Source: Prunella strophiata (lineage: Eukaryota; Chordata; Aves; Passeriformes; Prunellidae). Taken from it: DNA of 64,000 nucleotides. Below, piece by piece: positions 47,501 through 61,000 of the stretch. The notes beneath the pieces were generated by a model that saw only the letters and a list, made by a program, of their open reading frames with translations, searched no databases and was not told the origin of the DNA. Both the position numbers and the translations under genes were made by a program. The stretch's first letter is position 1, and every line of letters begins with the position of its first letter. The DNA lies in contig JAZBQD010000013.1 of NCBI GenBank assembly GCA_036583965.1, positions 2,024,144-2,088,143 of the forward strand, given 5' to 3'.

Positions 47501-50500
47501 GGATCCCTACAGCACAATACCCACTGTGGTTACAAATAATATCTCAAAACTCAGTGGGGAACTGGTTTTTCACATTCCAGCCCAGCTGAGGGGCTACAAG
47601 GATTTCAGCTCAACTCCTTACCCCAGTACCCACCTACATGAATCTCTATCATTTTTGTGCCCAGTTTTCTGCTGTGCTTTTAAATGGGAAATCATAACGA
47701 ATCAGGCTAAGGATTTTTCTTCAAAATAAGCTGTGGGAATGACACTAGAAAAACAGAGGGGTGCTTACAAAGTGCAGTGGGTGCCTCCCAGCTCCTCATG
47801 TCTCACAGGCTGTGTATTCACATTTTGGTCTGAAATATTTCAGGAAGTTTTCATTAAATCTCCACAGTGGGATTTTTTTTTCTCTGTGCTTGAGTCTCTG
47901 AAAAGTATCTCTTACCTCATGTATCTTTCATACACAGCTTTATCCCCAGCTCTCTTCAGAAAAAAAAAAAAAACCCAAAAAAAAACACAAAAAACAAAAA
48001 AAACCAAACCAATCAGTGTTACCAACATAAACTACATAACTACATTTTGCCTCCCTGTCTCTTGACCCAAAGATTTTCCTCTCTGCTATCACTTTGGTTT
48101 GCTCCTCTTATATGATGGAGACCCCCATTATGGTTTGAAATCCCATGACTTACTAGTTTCATGGTTATGAAGACCTGAAAGGATGTGGCTTCCTTAATCC
48201 ATTAACATTTTTGAGATTTCACCTTGTCCTACTTTGGAATGAAATCATATTCCATCATAAATAAGAGAAACAAAGACTGACTGGTAAGCAGGGACTAGAG
48301 AGAATTTCTGGCAATAATAATAGTAAGGGTCAATAGAGGTCTCTTTTTTTTTTTTTTTTTTTTTTTTTTTCTCCCTGGTTTTCAGCAGAGATTTCTCCTG
48401 GGACACATGAAAACTTTCTGACAAAATTTCACAGTGATTACACTATTACATGAAAAATCCCTGTTTCAACAAATTAGCACTTTCAGACCAAAATGCTCAT
48501 GGCTTGCTGAAGGAATATTCATTCAAATGAATATTCCTCTCCATTCAAATGGGAACTGCATGTGAGCTCAAGGGCCCTGAAGCTGGGGGAGAACGTGGTG
48601 GTGGCCTCAGAGAGCCTGAAGGCAGCACTGCAGGGACACCCTGAGGTGGCACAGGGACACCTCCTGCAGGGCTGCATTCACCAGGGGGTTCTGTGGTGGG
48701 GCTCCAGCCCACCTGCAGCTGCCAGCCTTGGCAGGTGGCACCTGCTTTATGCCAGGGCTGAACCTGACACCCTTGTGCTCACAACTGTCTTTTCTCTCGG
48801 AAGGAAGATGTCCCTGCTGCTGAACAATGTCTTTGTGATCATTGCTGCAGCCTTGTCTGGCTGCAGCCGAATGGCCAAATCCTTTGAGATGATCATGCTC
48901 AGCAGGTTTTTCACTGGTGTGAATGCAGGTATGGCAACATGAGAAATGTAGAAGGGTGAAGGTGGCAACAATCAGAAGTTTAAGTAGGAATACTTAATTA
49001 ACCAGGATATTAAAGCAATTAATCCTTTAGGCTGACCAGACACATGTAAGTGAATGAAGAAGTTGTATATACAGATTTTTACTTTGCTTCTAAGGGCTTT
49101 CTTTTAAAGCATACCCAGGCAGGGGGGTTTTGTGTACTACACATAAGCATCTCTGTGCATGGGGAAAATTTGAGCTGAAAATGGATCCCTATCTGCTTGT
49201 AAGAATGTCAGTCACTCATCAGTATGAGCATCAATACAAAAGCTTTTGTAGAAGTTCATCCCAGGAAATGATCAATATAAAGGACTTAAAATATGGTATT
49301 TCCCTCAAAAGGGGGAAGTCAAGGTAAACATTGTATATAGCCTTGGATTTGGTGCTGAAAAGACCACAGGACTGAGGCCCTGACAGGTTCCAGTTTCATT
49401 ATCCACTGCTACTGATGAACATTGAAATGTGTGTTTAGTTACACAAAGATGGGGTGAAATTGAAGGTTTGGGTGAATAACAAGCACTGAATAACTACCAC
49501 TGCTGGATTAGTTATCACATGGCCTGCAAGAGGAGAGTGCAGCTGGCAACCTGGAGAGGTGCCTGCCTGCATTATTCTTGTCTCCTCTGCCCACAAGCTG
49601 AGGTCAGCATTTGTCTGCCTTGCCCAGGTGTGAGCATGAACATTCAGCCCATGTATCTGGCTGAGAGCGCCCCCAAGAAGCTCAGAGGAGCTGTGGCCTT
49701 GACCTCTGCATCATTTACAGCCCTGGGGCTGGTGCTGGGGCAGGTTGTTGGACTCAGGTAAGGAAAAGCAAGCAGCCCACTTCTCAAATCCTCCCTCCCT
49801 CCCTCCCTCATATGCCAGGTTGTAAAAATACTGTGTAAATTGTGTTTGTTTGTCTCTAGGGAGCTCCTAGGAGGGGAGGAGAGCTGGCCATTCCTTTTAG
49901 CAAGCAACTGTGGTTCCTGCCCTGATCCAGCTCACAGCACTGCCTTGGTTCCCTGAAAGTCCCAGATATCTCTTGATTGACCGTGGAGACAAAGAATCCT
50001 GCATCTCTGGTGAGTTTAGGGTGACTGTTCACAGAGTATTTGAGTCTTGGGCTGCAACATTGTTGGAATGGTGTCATGAATTTTTACATGTAGGAAGTTT
50101 CATATCAAGTAGTAAATATGATCATTTCCTCCTTCCAAACTAAAGAACATTCTATAATCTTAAATACATTTCATCTATTGAGGTAATTGAAAGGCACCTT
50201 CCTACAATAGGCTTACTTGCTACAGTAATAGGGTCAAAAGGTAAGACTTGTGCTCACAATGGCAAATATGTTTTGTAACTATGAAGTGAAATAAATGCTG
50301 GTTGAAGAGCTCAGGATCAAATCTGAAGCCAATTCATATTAAAGGATTTACTTAGATTTGTGGCATACAAATCCTCAGATGCAGAGTGGCTGGAGTTATT
50401 TTCTGGGAAATATGTGCTGTGTACCAAGAACATCTTAACTGCCTGCATTTCCCAGGGGAGGCACTTGAGATCTGAGTCAGAAGCATGGCAGCTAAAATGG

Positions 50501-53500
50501 CACTGTTGGGAAATACTCAGTTGTCAAACAATGGTGAGGGATTTGCACTCCCTTTCCCCCAAATCTTTCAAGTTGCTGCACCACAGCTGATGAAGTCTGT
50601 GAAGGTCACAGCATGATCACAGGCTCTGTCCTGCTGCTCCATCCCTCACCTGCAGAGCAGCGAACTGAAGAGAAAGCCCAGGCAGTAAGAGGTTCCCTTG
50701 TCCTTGCAGCACTGCAGAAGCTCAGAGGCACCAGTGACCTGAGTGCAGAGCTGGAAGAGATGCTGGCAGAGCAGGCTGCTGTGAAGGGCCAGAGAGCAAA
50801 GAACCCGTGGGAGCTGTTCCAGAACCCAGCGCTGCGGTGGCAGCTGGTGAGCATCGTGGTGCTGAGCAGCGCCATGCAGCTCTGCGGGAACGACTCGGTG
50901 AGCAGCCCTGGGATGGAGCTGGGAGCTCTTGGGCTCAACATTCTGGCAGCAGGAGAGGAATGAATAGTGACTCTCTGCCTGTGGAGATCCTCACATGGCA
51001 GGTGTTTGGTTCCCAAAATACACCTGTGCATTCTGGGAAGATTCAGAAGGATGCTGTCAAAATAGCCTGTGTGACAGCATGCTGGTCACTCTGCATGATC
51101 CTTCAGGAAAAACAATGGGGATGTATTTTCAGATGTCTTCCCTTACTGCTTTCTCTTTTCTTCTCTTCACAGATGTATTTTTATGCAGCTTATGTGTTCC
51201 AAGAGGCTGGAATTCCTGAGGACAAAATCCCCTATGTTGTAATCGGCACGGGAAGCTGTGAGCTGATCACATCTGTCACTTGTGTGAGACTCTCAGTGCA
51301 CTCTGGTGACATGCAGCCTCTGCTGGCAGGGAGGAGGCTGTTAATGACAAACTTGGGGTTTACATTGCTTTTCATGCCAAGGAAGCCCTTTAGGCACAGG
51401 AACCAGGCTGTCAGCACCCCAGCCAGATGGGTTAATGCAGAGATATTTGGTCAGACATTGCACTGCCATCACTGTCTGAAATCTCTAACAAGTGTAACTC
51501 TCTTGTTTTGTGTTCATATGGATGATGGCAGAGTTTAGGTGCAGCTGGGACATTCTCATCTCCCCTGAACACCCTTCTTGCCTGACTCCTGCCACCAGAA
51601 CTTTCTTTTGATTTTTTTTTTTGCTATAAAGCAGACAACATCCTGAAAGTTATTGTAGAGCGAACTAGGCATGGAGTATTGAAAGATAAAGAGGCAGGAA
51701 ATATAAACCCAGGTTAAAATCTTGCTTTATTTCCCTGTGTCACCTTTTCAGAACATGATCATAGACTACGCTGGTCGGAGGCCGCTGCTGCTGGGGGGAT
51801 ACATCTTCATGGCAGGATGGGCCATTGTCTTCATGGTGGCTCTGAGCCAGCAGGTAACAAACTTTACTGAAATTTAAGTGGATTGGAGTTGGGCTTTGCC
51901 TTTTATATGACTGAGGGTGTTCAGTGGTGGCAAAGAAGTGCCCTCACTGGTTTTCCATTGGTCTCTGTGGCTGTAGACTCAGATTAGCTGGATGCCTTAT
52001 CTCAGCATGGCCTGCATTTTCGCCTATATCCTGAGCTTTGGAATCGGACCAGGTCAGTTCCCTCAGTGTTTTCAGTGAAACTTTTGGGTACTGCAGGGGT
52101 TTGGAGATGTGTGCAGGCATCTTATGGAAACTCTCAGACCCTCTTTAGCTGCAGCATACTCCAAGGAACGAGGCAGTTTCTGCTGTGTCACAGGGGTTTG
52201 GTGCCCCTGGTGAGTCAGTGTTGTGCAGGGCCAGGCTGTGCCCGTTTCTCTCTGTGTCATGTTCCCCCCTCACAATCATCTTGGCTATTAGGCCAAGGCT
52301 CTTGGAAATGATTCTTGGCTTAAATAGATGACAAGTTTTTGATTTGCTGCCCAGTCCATTAGGTCTGTAAACCAGCATTTCTAATGCTTCACTTTAATCC
52401 TAGAAATTGTTGGCTATGCCATCTGATTATTTTCTTGCAGACAGCTGGAAGCACAATTTCCACATCTATCTGTTAGCCTACTAATGTGCCCTTCTGTGGC
52501 AGAATACACTAGTTTCTGGGGATGGGCAATACACAGGATGTTGGGGATGTTTGCATGGTGAATATATAGATGTGAGACTCTGTTTTATCACATGAGTTTG
52601 AAGGAAAGCAGGTGAGAATAGAACTGAGCTGCCAGTGTCACATGCCACACAAGTTGGCAATAATTTCTTGTCCCAGTCCCTACAGTGCCATGGAGTTGAA
52701 TTAATTATAAGCCTTTCTCACTGTTGGGTCCCAGTAAGAATAATGTGGATTACAAAATCTTTCCTGGCAGTCCATTCTAACATGAGAAAGTTTTGAATAA
52801 TTACCCAGTCCCTTAATATTTAACCTAAAAATTCACCTCTTCATGTTGGGTTTTCTTGTTAAGATGTGTTCTCTTGTTTTTAATGTAATGTCAACAACAT
52901 CATTAACTTTCTTGCCATTTTTTTTCCAGCTGGTGTAACAGGAGTTTTGCCCACAGAGGTTTTTGATCAAATGTCAAGACCAGCTGCTTACATGATCTGT
53001 GGCTCCCTGCTCTGGTTCAACCTCTTTCTGGTTGGAACAGCCTTCCCATTCATTGTGGTGCGTTCCCAAAGCAAAGCAGCTCTTTGGTGTTCTGGGCAAG
53101 AGAGGCTCTGGTAGGGACCAGGAAAAGAGAATATTGCAGCCAGCAAGATAGCACGTCTTTGAAAAGTATCTTTATGAGGACAGTGGCCAGAACTCCTTTA
53201 AACCAAACTTTCTCAGTGTTCCCTTTGGTGATTTCTGATTTGAGGCTGGGAGTGGAAAAATCTGGGGGATGGATGATCAATATTCCTCATCTGTTCTCAG
53301 CTTAGAACTGCTGGAACTAAAGATGTGATGTAATTTCCCTTTGTCAGACCCTGGCACTCTTCCCTAAGATGATTCCTGAAACAAAAGAAGCAGAACTCCA
53401 CAGTGTACATTCCTGTCTTATTTCCTACTGAGGGCTCCCATGCTGTAAAATTATCTATAGAGAGAAAGATATTTCAAAATACTGTTCTTGCTATGTCAAA

Positions 53501-53872
53501 TTTCCCAGTCTGTGCTGGGGAGCTCTTGCATCCAGGCATGTGAAGCCCTCACCAGGATTCACAGAAATACTCCCTGGGTGACTTTAGACCATGCAGGAAG
53601 AGGGATTAGTGGCCTTTTTTGTCATCATACAGAATGTCACCAACACTGTCTTGTTTTTTCCTCCTCCTCAGAAAAGTCTAGCACATTTCTGCTACATCCC
53701 ATTCCTTGTGGTCTGTGTCTGCACTGCCCTCTACGTCTGGTTTTTCCTTCCTGAGACAAAGGGAAAATCCTTCCTGGAAATCTCGGAGGAGTTCAGGAAA
53801 CGGAATTTCAAAACTAAGACCCGTGGAGGTTTCTATAAAGGTCCTGAGGAGATCAAAACCACCACATTGTAG
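44548..53872 (+). CDS. SLC2A11: SLC2A11-like transporter, copy 1 (class II GLUT)
   Basis: Plasma-membrane hexose facilitator of the major facilitator superfamily, closest to SLC2A11/GLUT11. Exons: 44548-44568 (uncertain start, 7 codons), 46299-46397, 47281-47441, 48804-48928, 49628-49757, 49860-50009, 50710-50897, 51173-51283, 51752-51853, 51977-52052, 52930-53057 and 53672-53872 (TAG). With one surplus base in exon 6 discounted it encodes 496 residues, the GLUT11 size. Visible signatures are GGTFQYGYN in TM1, LGRKMSLLLNN after TM2, GVNAGVSMNIQPMY in TM4, ESAPKKLRGAV, PESPRYLLI after TM6, AGRRPLLLGG in the 8-9 loop and PETKGKSF at the end of TM12. SAMQLCGNDS replaces the QLS motif of class I GLUTs, as in GLUT11. 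Birds and fish carry a paralogue (SLC2A11B) linked to pigment-cell and eye colour; which copy corresponds cannot be told here. Confidence 0.9.
47960..48006. repeat. A-rich simple repeat
   Basis: A run of A with scattered C, in intron 3 of the first transporter. Together with the poly(T) at 48344 it makes this intron rich in low-complexity DNA. Confidence 0.9.
48344..48370. repeat. Poly(T) tract
   Basis: A run of 27 T in intron 3 of the first transporter. It may be the reversed tail of a retroposed element; no body is recognised. Confidence 0.9.
49860..50009 (+). CDS. SLC2A11: SLC2A11-like copy 1 exon 6 with an extra base
   Basis: The exon starts in frame with ELLGGEESWPFLLASN and ends in another frame with VVPALIQLTALPWFPESPRY. 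The homologous exon of copy 2 (62566-62714) is 149 nt; this one is 150. The surplus base lies in AACTGTGGTT, around 49908-49909, where the copy 2 frame has AATGCAGTT. Both halves are well conserved, so either a recent one-base insertion or a sequence error is responsible. Confidence 0.88.
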
Positions 53873-54486
53873 CAGAAGAAAGGAAGATGGTATCTGGGGG
53901 GATTCTGCAGTGAATTCAGCAGTGGCTATGTGCCCTTGCAGGGACACAAAGAGAGAAGTTAGGGACAATATATTACTCTTAGGTTCTTAAGTTCACCTTG
54001 AAAACATACACTTGAACTGATAAATCCAAGCAAAAGTTCAATAATCTGTTCTCAGCTTTTAGTACTGAGTAACACATGCATATTTTAGAATCCATATCAG
54101 AGAGTGACAGAATGATGCCTTATTCTCTTATCATACAACACCATGTAATGCTTTGGAAAATTTCTTCAGAATTTCTCCAAACAGTAACTTCCATCTCAGA
54201 AGTTCCTTCTTTCCTTGCCCCTGAATCTGGGCTTTCTAACACAGAAATTAATGCGATTAAATTCTGTTTTCAGACACCAGATGAAATTTTCAGTACCTTG
54301 CCTTGGTGCTCCCATTGTTTCTATCATTAAGTGATTTCAAATAGACCCCTACTTGTTAAGCAATATTGAGCAGTTAATTATTTTCAGCTATAAAAACATG
54401 TGACAGATGGATTAGAAAGAAAGCTTCTAGTACTTGCTAAGTGGCTTATTATACAACAGACTTTTGGGCATTATTTTGCAGGCTAT

Positions 54487-54766
54487 TTATTCTGGACTGG
54501 TTTTCTTCATGGCTTGTTTGTTGTCTTCCAGCCCTGTGTTGTAAAGCACAAGTAATTCCGTGGTCCAGTTTGTTCTGCTCCCACAGACACTGCTGGTACA
54601 TCTTGTAGGGCTCTGCACCTGTGCTGATGTTGAGGAGCTGGCATGGCAGCAGCTTGTTTTGGATGTGCATCTCCAGGTCACACCACAGTGTTCTCTGCAG
54701 CATGTCCTTGTCTCTGTAGAGCACATTGGCAAAGGCCCAGGTGTGAGATTTGATTCTTTTCAGTTA
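54487..54766 (-). pseudogene. Unidentified coding-like stretch with a frame break
   Basis: On the minus strand, about 60 codons from 54766 downward read like a real soluble protein, with balanced composition and no low complexity (for example HTWAFANVLYRDKDMLQ, then LLPCQLLNISTG and KMYQQCLWEQ). Near 54570 the sensible reading moves to another frame (NWTTELLVLYNTGLEDNK) and ends at a TAA that overlaps AATAAA at 54483-54488. A TAA lies just upstream of the first part, so no start is visible. I do not recognise the family. It may be a last exon with an indel, a processed pseudogene, or chance. Confidence 0.3.
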
Positions 54767-56949
54767 ACCTGATACAGAACAGGGCCACACTCCTCACTGA
54801 ATATGGCCTCTCACAGGCATTGGCCTGACTGTTTAAGTTTCTTCCAGTTTCTTCTCCAAGTCATAATCAAGCCACCTCTTTTCTTTTGGCTTTGCATGAA
54901 AAGCACAGTGCTGCTCATGTTTACAATAAAGAAGTACATGTACATTTTCAAAATAAGTAAGTAAAATTCTTTCAGTGTATTTTTAAAACTACATTTTAAA
55001 GAAAAATGCAGCATTTTTAAACAAAAAGACTGTGAACATTTCTGGAGTGTATTACTGTCATGCTGGGCATGAGTGGAGCAGCAGATCTATTTCTCAGAAG
55101 AGGAGTCTGTGCAAGAACTCTTTCACTACCCAAAGTTTATAACATGAAAAATAAAAGTAAACTTTTTTTCCTTTGTGGTTGCTGCTATTTTTGAAGTCAT
55201 TAATATATAGACATGGGCAAAAGCAGCTACCTCTGCTCTTGGAAAACACTGAGATTTTGAAGTATGCAGGATTTTGAAACAAGGCAATCAAGAGCAGGAC
55301 TCCACAGAATTGGAAACTGAACAGATACTTTTCATTACTATAGTTTGGAGAGAGCAGTGAGGAGCAGATGGAAAGAGTGAAAAACAAAGTGAAAGCAAAA
55401 AGTGCCACTGCCATCATGATGGTGGCAAAATATTCTGTCATTCCTTTGGTGAGGACCAGAGGAGACAGAAGTGAAGGAAAGAGTGAAGATGGGAAGGGGA
55501 TCAATGGGGAGCAGGCAGGGTAGGAAGCAGGGATGGACTGAGGAGACTGCCTGGGCAGAGGGAGAGCAGGTCAGGGAAGAGAGAAGTCCTCCAGTGTCCA
55601 GAGGTCCTCACCTTGGCCACTTCTGTGCCTGCTCCTGTGAGTCAGGACTGTGCCTTTTCCCAGAGGCCATCTGCACCTGCCAGGCTTGGTCAGAAATTAT
55701 ACACATTTACACATTTACTTGACCTCCTGACTTTTAGAGCCAGTCCTGCAAGTAAATGTGGCAGAAAACATTAATTCCAACTTGCAGCATTTTTTTTCTG
55801 ACTGTGGCCTGAAATCAGGGGTCTATAAACTGATTAAGCAAACACAAACAGTGGTTACATTTCAGTTGATCTAAGCTGTTAAATTTTAATTGAAGCATTT
55901 CACAAGTTGGTTAATTGATACTGAATTGAAACACCTTCAGCTGAGAAATCTATGACACTTGTTCACATTTTCTTATATGAAGTGTCAGGCAAAACCACAT
56001 CTTGAGAAGTGATCCTCAGAGACTCACATTGATATTACTGTTTGCAAATCAAATAATTGTGCACTGTTGCATTGATTAATAACCATAAACACTAGGGAAA
56101 ACTAGTACTGCTGCTGTCCTCAAACACTGCTCCTCTGCACAAGACAGAGCAGCTGGTGCTGGGGTTCCTCCAAAGACACACAGAATCCTGGCCTGGGGAA
56201 CCACCAAGGGCAGCCACTCACCAGGAGTTCCCCCCTAAACTGTTTGAATAACTTGTAAAAGCCTTTTAACAGAACCACCTTAGGACACTGCCTTTCAAAA
56301 ATTATGGATAAAACTAAAGATTTTACAGTCAGGATTTAAAACTGACATTAAACTTTCCCAGCATCTGCCACATATTGTAGGGATGCAGACTTGAACTTTC
56401 AGCCAATGACCATTACTCTTAAAGAGTCAATATCAGTCAGCTGCTACCTCAACAGTTGGATGCACAGGCATTGTCTGTCCTGGCCAAGTAGGGCTTGAAA
56501 AGGTTTTTCTGGATTGAGGATCAAGGTAGCAGTCAGGAACTTTTCCTTTGGATGTGATAACTGATTACCCAGCCTGCCACTTGGGGAGTCCAAGCCAGCC
56601 CACTCCAGTTTGCACCAGTCCTTGGACTTTGACTTCCATTGGTGCTTTCCTTGTCCTTTACTCATCTCCCACAGCTCCTGCTGTCCCCAGCTGCTGCCAG
56701 AGCCCTGGCAGGAGCACACAGCTCACCAGCTCTCCTCAGCTGCATCAGTAACCAACACAACAACAACAAAACACACAGCAAGGACTTCATAAAAACCAAA
56801 GGGAGCGTTTACACTGAGAAAGAACAAAATTGTTGCAGTAAGGTAGAAAAATCATAGAGAAAGGCTTCACAGAATCAAGCCTGCTCTCCTGGAAGCAGTG
56901 GCTGGCCTTGTCAAAGCCAGCATTTTGCAAGTTCCCATGTGAAAGCAAT

Positions 56950-57300
56950 CCTGTTGTGAGCAATTTGTTAACATAGCAAACTACTCCTGGGTAAAAAAAA
57001 AAAAAAAAAAAACCAAGAACTTACACCTCTATAAGCTGTTTTTGCACTGTTAGATAGAAAAATGAAAACCACCTTTCACAAACAACTGTCCCTGCATGTA
57101 GACACTGAGAGTTTGAGTGACCAATCAATACAGAATAACAACTTGTTACTAACCAATAAAAGTAACTGGCAAGAAAACTACTACCCAATTGGAGTCCCAC
57201 ATGAGGTCTGTAAAACTGCATAGTAAGGAGTTATGTGAATAAAGAATGGCCTTTTTCCACCATGAAGAAAATGGAGTCTCATGTGATTTATTCCCATACA
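56950..57300 (+). mobile_element. LTR-like stretch
   Basis: It has several CCAAT motifs (ACCAATCAA, ACCAATAAA, CCCAATTGG), an AATAAA at 57238-57243 followed by a GT/T-rich tail, and an internal poly(A) run. That arrangement resembles a plus-strand LTR. No TG...CA ends with a target duplication could be fixed. Confidence 0.3.
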
Positions 57301-58047
57301 AAACGATGTGTTGAAATATTATCTCAGGCTTCTTTCTCTATATTAAAAAAAAAAAACTTTTTCCAAAGTAGCCAAAGAAAGCACCAGGTTTGATGCCCAT
57401 TCAAGCAGTGACATTTCCCTGATTAGAAATTGGCTTGTAAATGCTTGGCAGTCCTTGTTTGAATATGAAATATTCCAGGCACAGAGAGTGCAGCACCACT
57501 CTCCAGTTGCTGGCCAGAATACCCCCAGTAACAGGGAGCAGTGGCAGTGGGAGGGGTTGAGGTGCATCTATTGCAGTCCTATATTCTTAAGCCTCCTATC
57601 AGAGAGTTCTAAGTGAATAAACTATGAAACCAGGAATGCCCTTCAATGCCCAAATGTTTATCTAGTCTCAGCCAAGTCACTGAGCAAAATTTAGGTGAGA
57701 TAACAAGTGGGAAAGGAGGAGGAGAAAGGACAAATAGATGGAATTGTTCACAAAATGCTTTTGCACATTGCACTATGCTCCCACAAGTATGACAGTGCAG
57801 ATTAAGATGGCCAAGGCTGAAGCACTGAAGTGTGTAACTGAGCTCTGGGAGGCATCTGGGAGCTTTTACTCAGCATGCTCACTGTCCTGTGCTTCAGTAG
57901 CTGTGGTTTCTGTTGCTCCCTGGTCTCAGAGGAGGCAGGTGTGTGGCATTGCTCAAATTGTTAGAGCTCCCAAGGACAACACAGCACTTTTTGGAGGCAT
58001 GTCTGGATAGCTGAACCAGTTTCTTTGCTGCTTTTATTTCCTGCAAG

Positions 58048-61000
58048 AAAATGAGCTGCAACCTTTTTCTCCTGGCTTTTGTCCTGGGCATGACTGGAAC
58101 CTTCCACTATGGATTGCAGGTCTCCATTATCAATTCTCCTGCTGAGGTAAGCATGGAGAGCTCAGAGTGAGCTACCAGGGTTTCACTGTTCTCAGGCATT
58201 CATGCCTCTGTATGCAATGGCTACCTTTTTACTTGTGCTTTCAAAATTAGACTTATTGTGGTTTCTTAGTTCTAAGAGTAGCTGCTGCTGCTCTTGTGTT
58301 TAATGAGGTTTCAACTTCTGTCTGATGGGACAGAACTGGGAAAGGGAAGGGTGAATGATATCCATAAAGTCAGCCATTTTCCCTGTACTGAGTGGAATTG
58401 CTCCCAGGGCATTCTCCTCTCTCATTGCCCAGGGAGTCCCTTGTGCCATGTGCTTGACCACCCACACTATTTCCAAGTGGCTGTAAGGTGAAATAGGGCA
58501 GGGAAGGACTGTAGCTCTAGAGCTGAGGTCAGCACTCACAGCTGCAGCTGGAAAAGGAAAACTGGGGAAGGTGTTTGTCATCCTGGATGGAGCCAAGGAC
58601 ACTGAGCTCGTACTATTGCCACAGACAAGTGGGAATGGCAGGACAAGGTCAGGGAGAGAAAAAATCAGGGTTTAGCACAGAAACAGAAGACCAGCCTACC
58701 ATTCTCTTACTGCACTCACAGTTGATATTTAATATTGATATATTTATTCGTTGGATCTCATTGCTGAAACATCAGCTCCAGGGATGGTAATGGCAAAATT
58801 CCCACTGGGGCTTAGATTTCAACCAAGGTTATCAATAAAAATGTATCAAAAAGACCATGGTAAGCAGGTAAGAGACTTTAAAAAGCAGTGCAATTATGCA
58901 AAAACATGATGACTGAGCCCATTCTTTTTTTTTTTCTTTTGAAGTATGTCCAAAGTTTCATCCGTGAGACCTGGCTGAAGAGATATGGCTCCTCTCCCAG
59001 TGCAGAGATGGTCACTTTGATGTGGTCCCTCATTGTGTCCATCTACAGCATTGGGGGGCTCCTGGGCTCCTCATCTGCTGGGTACTTGGCTGTTAGATTT
59101 GGAAGGTAGGAAGAGTGCTCACACCAGTCCTTCTGTTTACACCCACCACTGCAGAAAAATAAACTGTGTCTGGGGAGAAACACTGCTAGTAATGTGGCAT
59201 TGGGAGCAGCCCAGGGCTTCCAACTAAAGACCAGTATAGTGAAGAAACAGAATGGAAAATCTGCCAGTGATCACAAGGAAAATCATCCCCTCTCCCTTAT
59301 AAAGTCCAAAGCAAATCCAGTCCAGGGAAGCCATACAAGAAGTACATGCATTTTAAAGAGAATTTCAGAGACAACCACTCACAAAGCTTGTTCTCCAGTG
59401 TAGATATTGACTCCACTAGAGGCATCAAAACCTTTAACTAACTGATCAGTCTGTGACAAGTTTCCCCATTGCCATTTACTTCAGCTGATCTCAGAAGCCA
59501 GTCTGTAACCATGGTGCAATTCATGCCACTCCTGTCAGGCTGTGAATGAGGCAGGGGCAGGATTTATGCTCACATTAATTTGGATGAATTCCAGGAAGAA
59601 GGCCATGCTGCTTTCCAACATCCCTGCTCTGCTGGGTGCAGCTCTGATGGGACTCAGCCGGCTGTGTGGCTCTTTTGAGATGATCATTGCTGGAAGGTTA
59701 TTTTCTGGAGTCTGTGGAGGTAAATTGGCATTCCTGCCTGTGGTATTAAAGAGTGGGAAGAGCAGTGACTGAGGGTCACAAGGATTCACCAGCCTGAGAA
59801 AACAGATCACAGATTTTTTACTACATTCTGCAGAGAGCATGACAGCTGAGTGCATTTTTAACTAAATAAGAAACCACAAACATAATTAAATTAGTTATGT
59901 GTGACATCTCCATTTCTCTTTTTTCTGTCTTTATATCCAGTCCATACAAAAGTTACTGCCAACTTCTGAAAAAGCCAAAACATGCAATATTTCAGGGAAG
60001 CATGCTCACTCAATAGAGAACTGGCCTCTGTTGCTCCTGTTGCCTTTTGCTGTGGCTGATGCTGCCCTCCACATTACAGACAACAGAATGGTTTTCAACA
60101 ATTCAATTAGAATTTTCAATTCTAATTTCCAGATACCTCAGAAGGTTACATTCTGCCACTGCTTTTGATCCCTGAGCAGTTGGATAAAGATAATAATAAC
60201 CAGAAAAAAAAAAAAAATTGAGAAGATAAAAATTAATTCACTGAGCACATAGAATGTACAGCATTTGCCAACTTGGTGGTTTCAAGCAGAAAATAAGGCA
60301 CATAGCATCTGAATAGCCACTGGAAAATGTGATCTAAGACTAGAGGGAGTAACCACAGTGCTGTCTGTATATGTGGCTGTAGGAAACAATGTAAGAGAAG
60401 GCCAGTCTGCTGCAGGACAGATTTCCCACAGGCCCATACTTACTTAGTGAAATATTTAGCAAAGGCACAAGGCCACAGTATGGGGCACAGGCTTAGTGTC
60501 AGGCAGCCACATCCTCAGCACAGATAAAAATGAATCTGAGAGCCAACCCTACAGGCACTGTCCAGAGTGGTCCCCTCCAAAAAACCAGACCTATGAGGGT
60601 TTGCATGGCCCTAACTGTCAGAGCTCTCTCAGGAGCTCGAGGTGACCCCGATCTGTTTGAGAGTCTCTGTGTCCCAGCCCCAGAACCAAAGAAGGAGTCA
60701 GGAGTCTTCTTGTGCAGTTTTCAAGTTTGTTTATTATTTCTTATCTAACAAATTTTCTCCCTGAGCAGCCCAGGTCTGTTCAGCAGGTCAGTCCCAGGCA
60801 CACTGCCCACCTCTGGGGCAGTGCTGTCTTTTTATACTAAAAACTACCTGTACATTATTTACAGTTATTTTCCAATACCTATCACCCATGTTACACAGTC
60901 CAACTCTGCTCTAAGCCAATCCAAAAGTGCCACCATCACCCAGAAGATGGAGGCTGTGAAGAAGGAGAAAGAAGGACAGAACACACCCAAATTCCTCCAT

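Larger units (their letters stand above)
53873..58047. other. Region between the two transporter genes
   Basis: It holds the 3' UTR of copy 1 (ATTAAA at 54256 and AATAAA at 54925 are candidate poly(A) signals), an unidentified minus-strand coding-like stretch at 54487-54766, an LTR-like stretch near 56950-57300, and presumably the unrecognised first exon of copy 2. Poly(A) runs lie near 56994 and 57344. Confidence 0.55.

Noticed and set aside
55094..55504. Minus-strand frame of 136 residues, hydrophobic and Phe/Leu/Ser-rich
   Set aside because: The composition follows from pyrimidine-rich DNA. No start context, splice partner or recognisable family was found, although it lies upstream of the unexplained stretch at 54487-54766.
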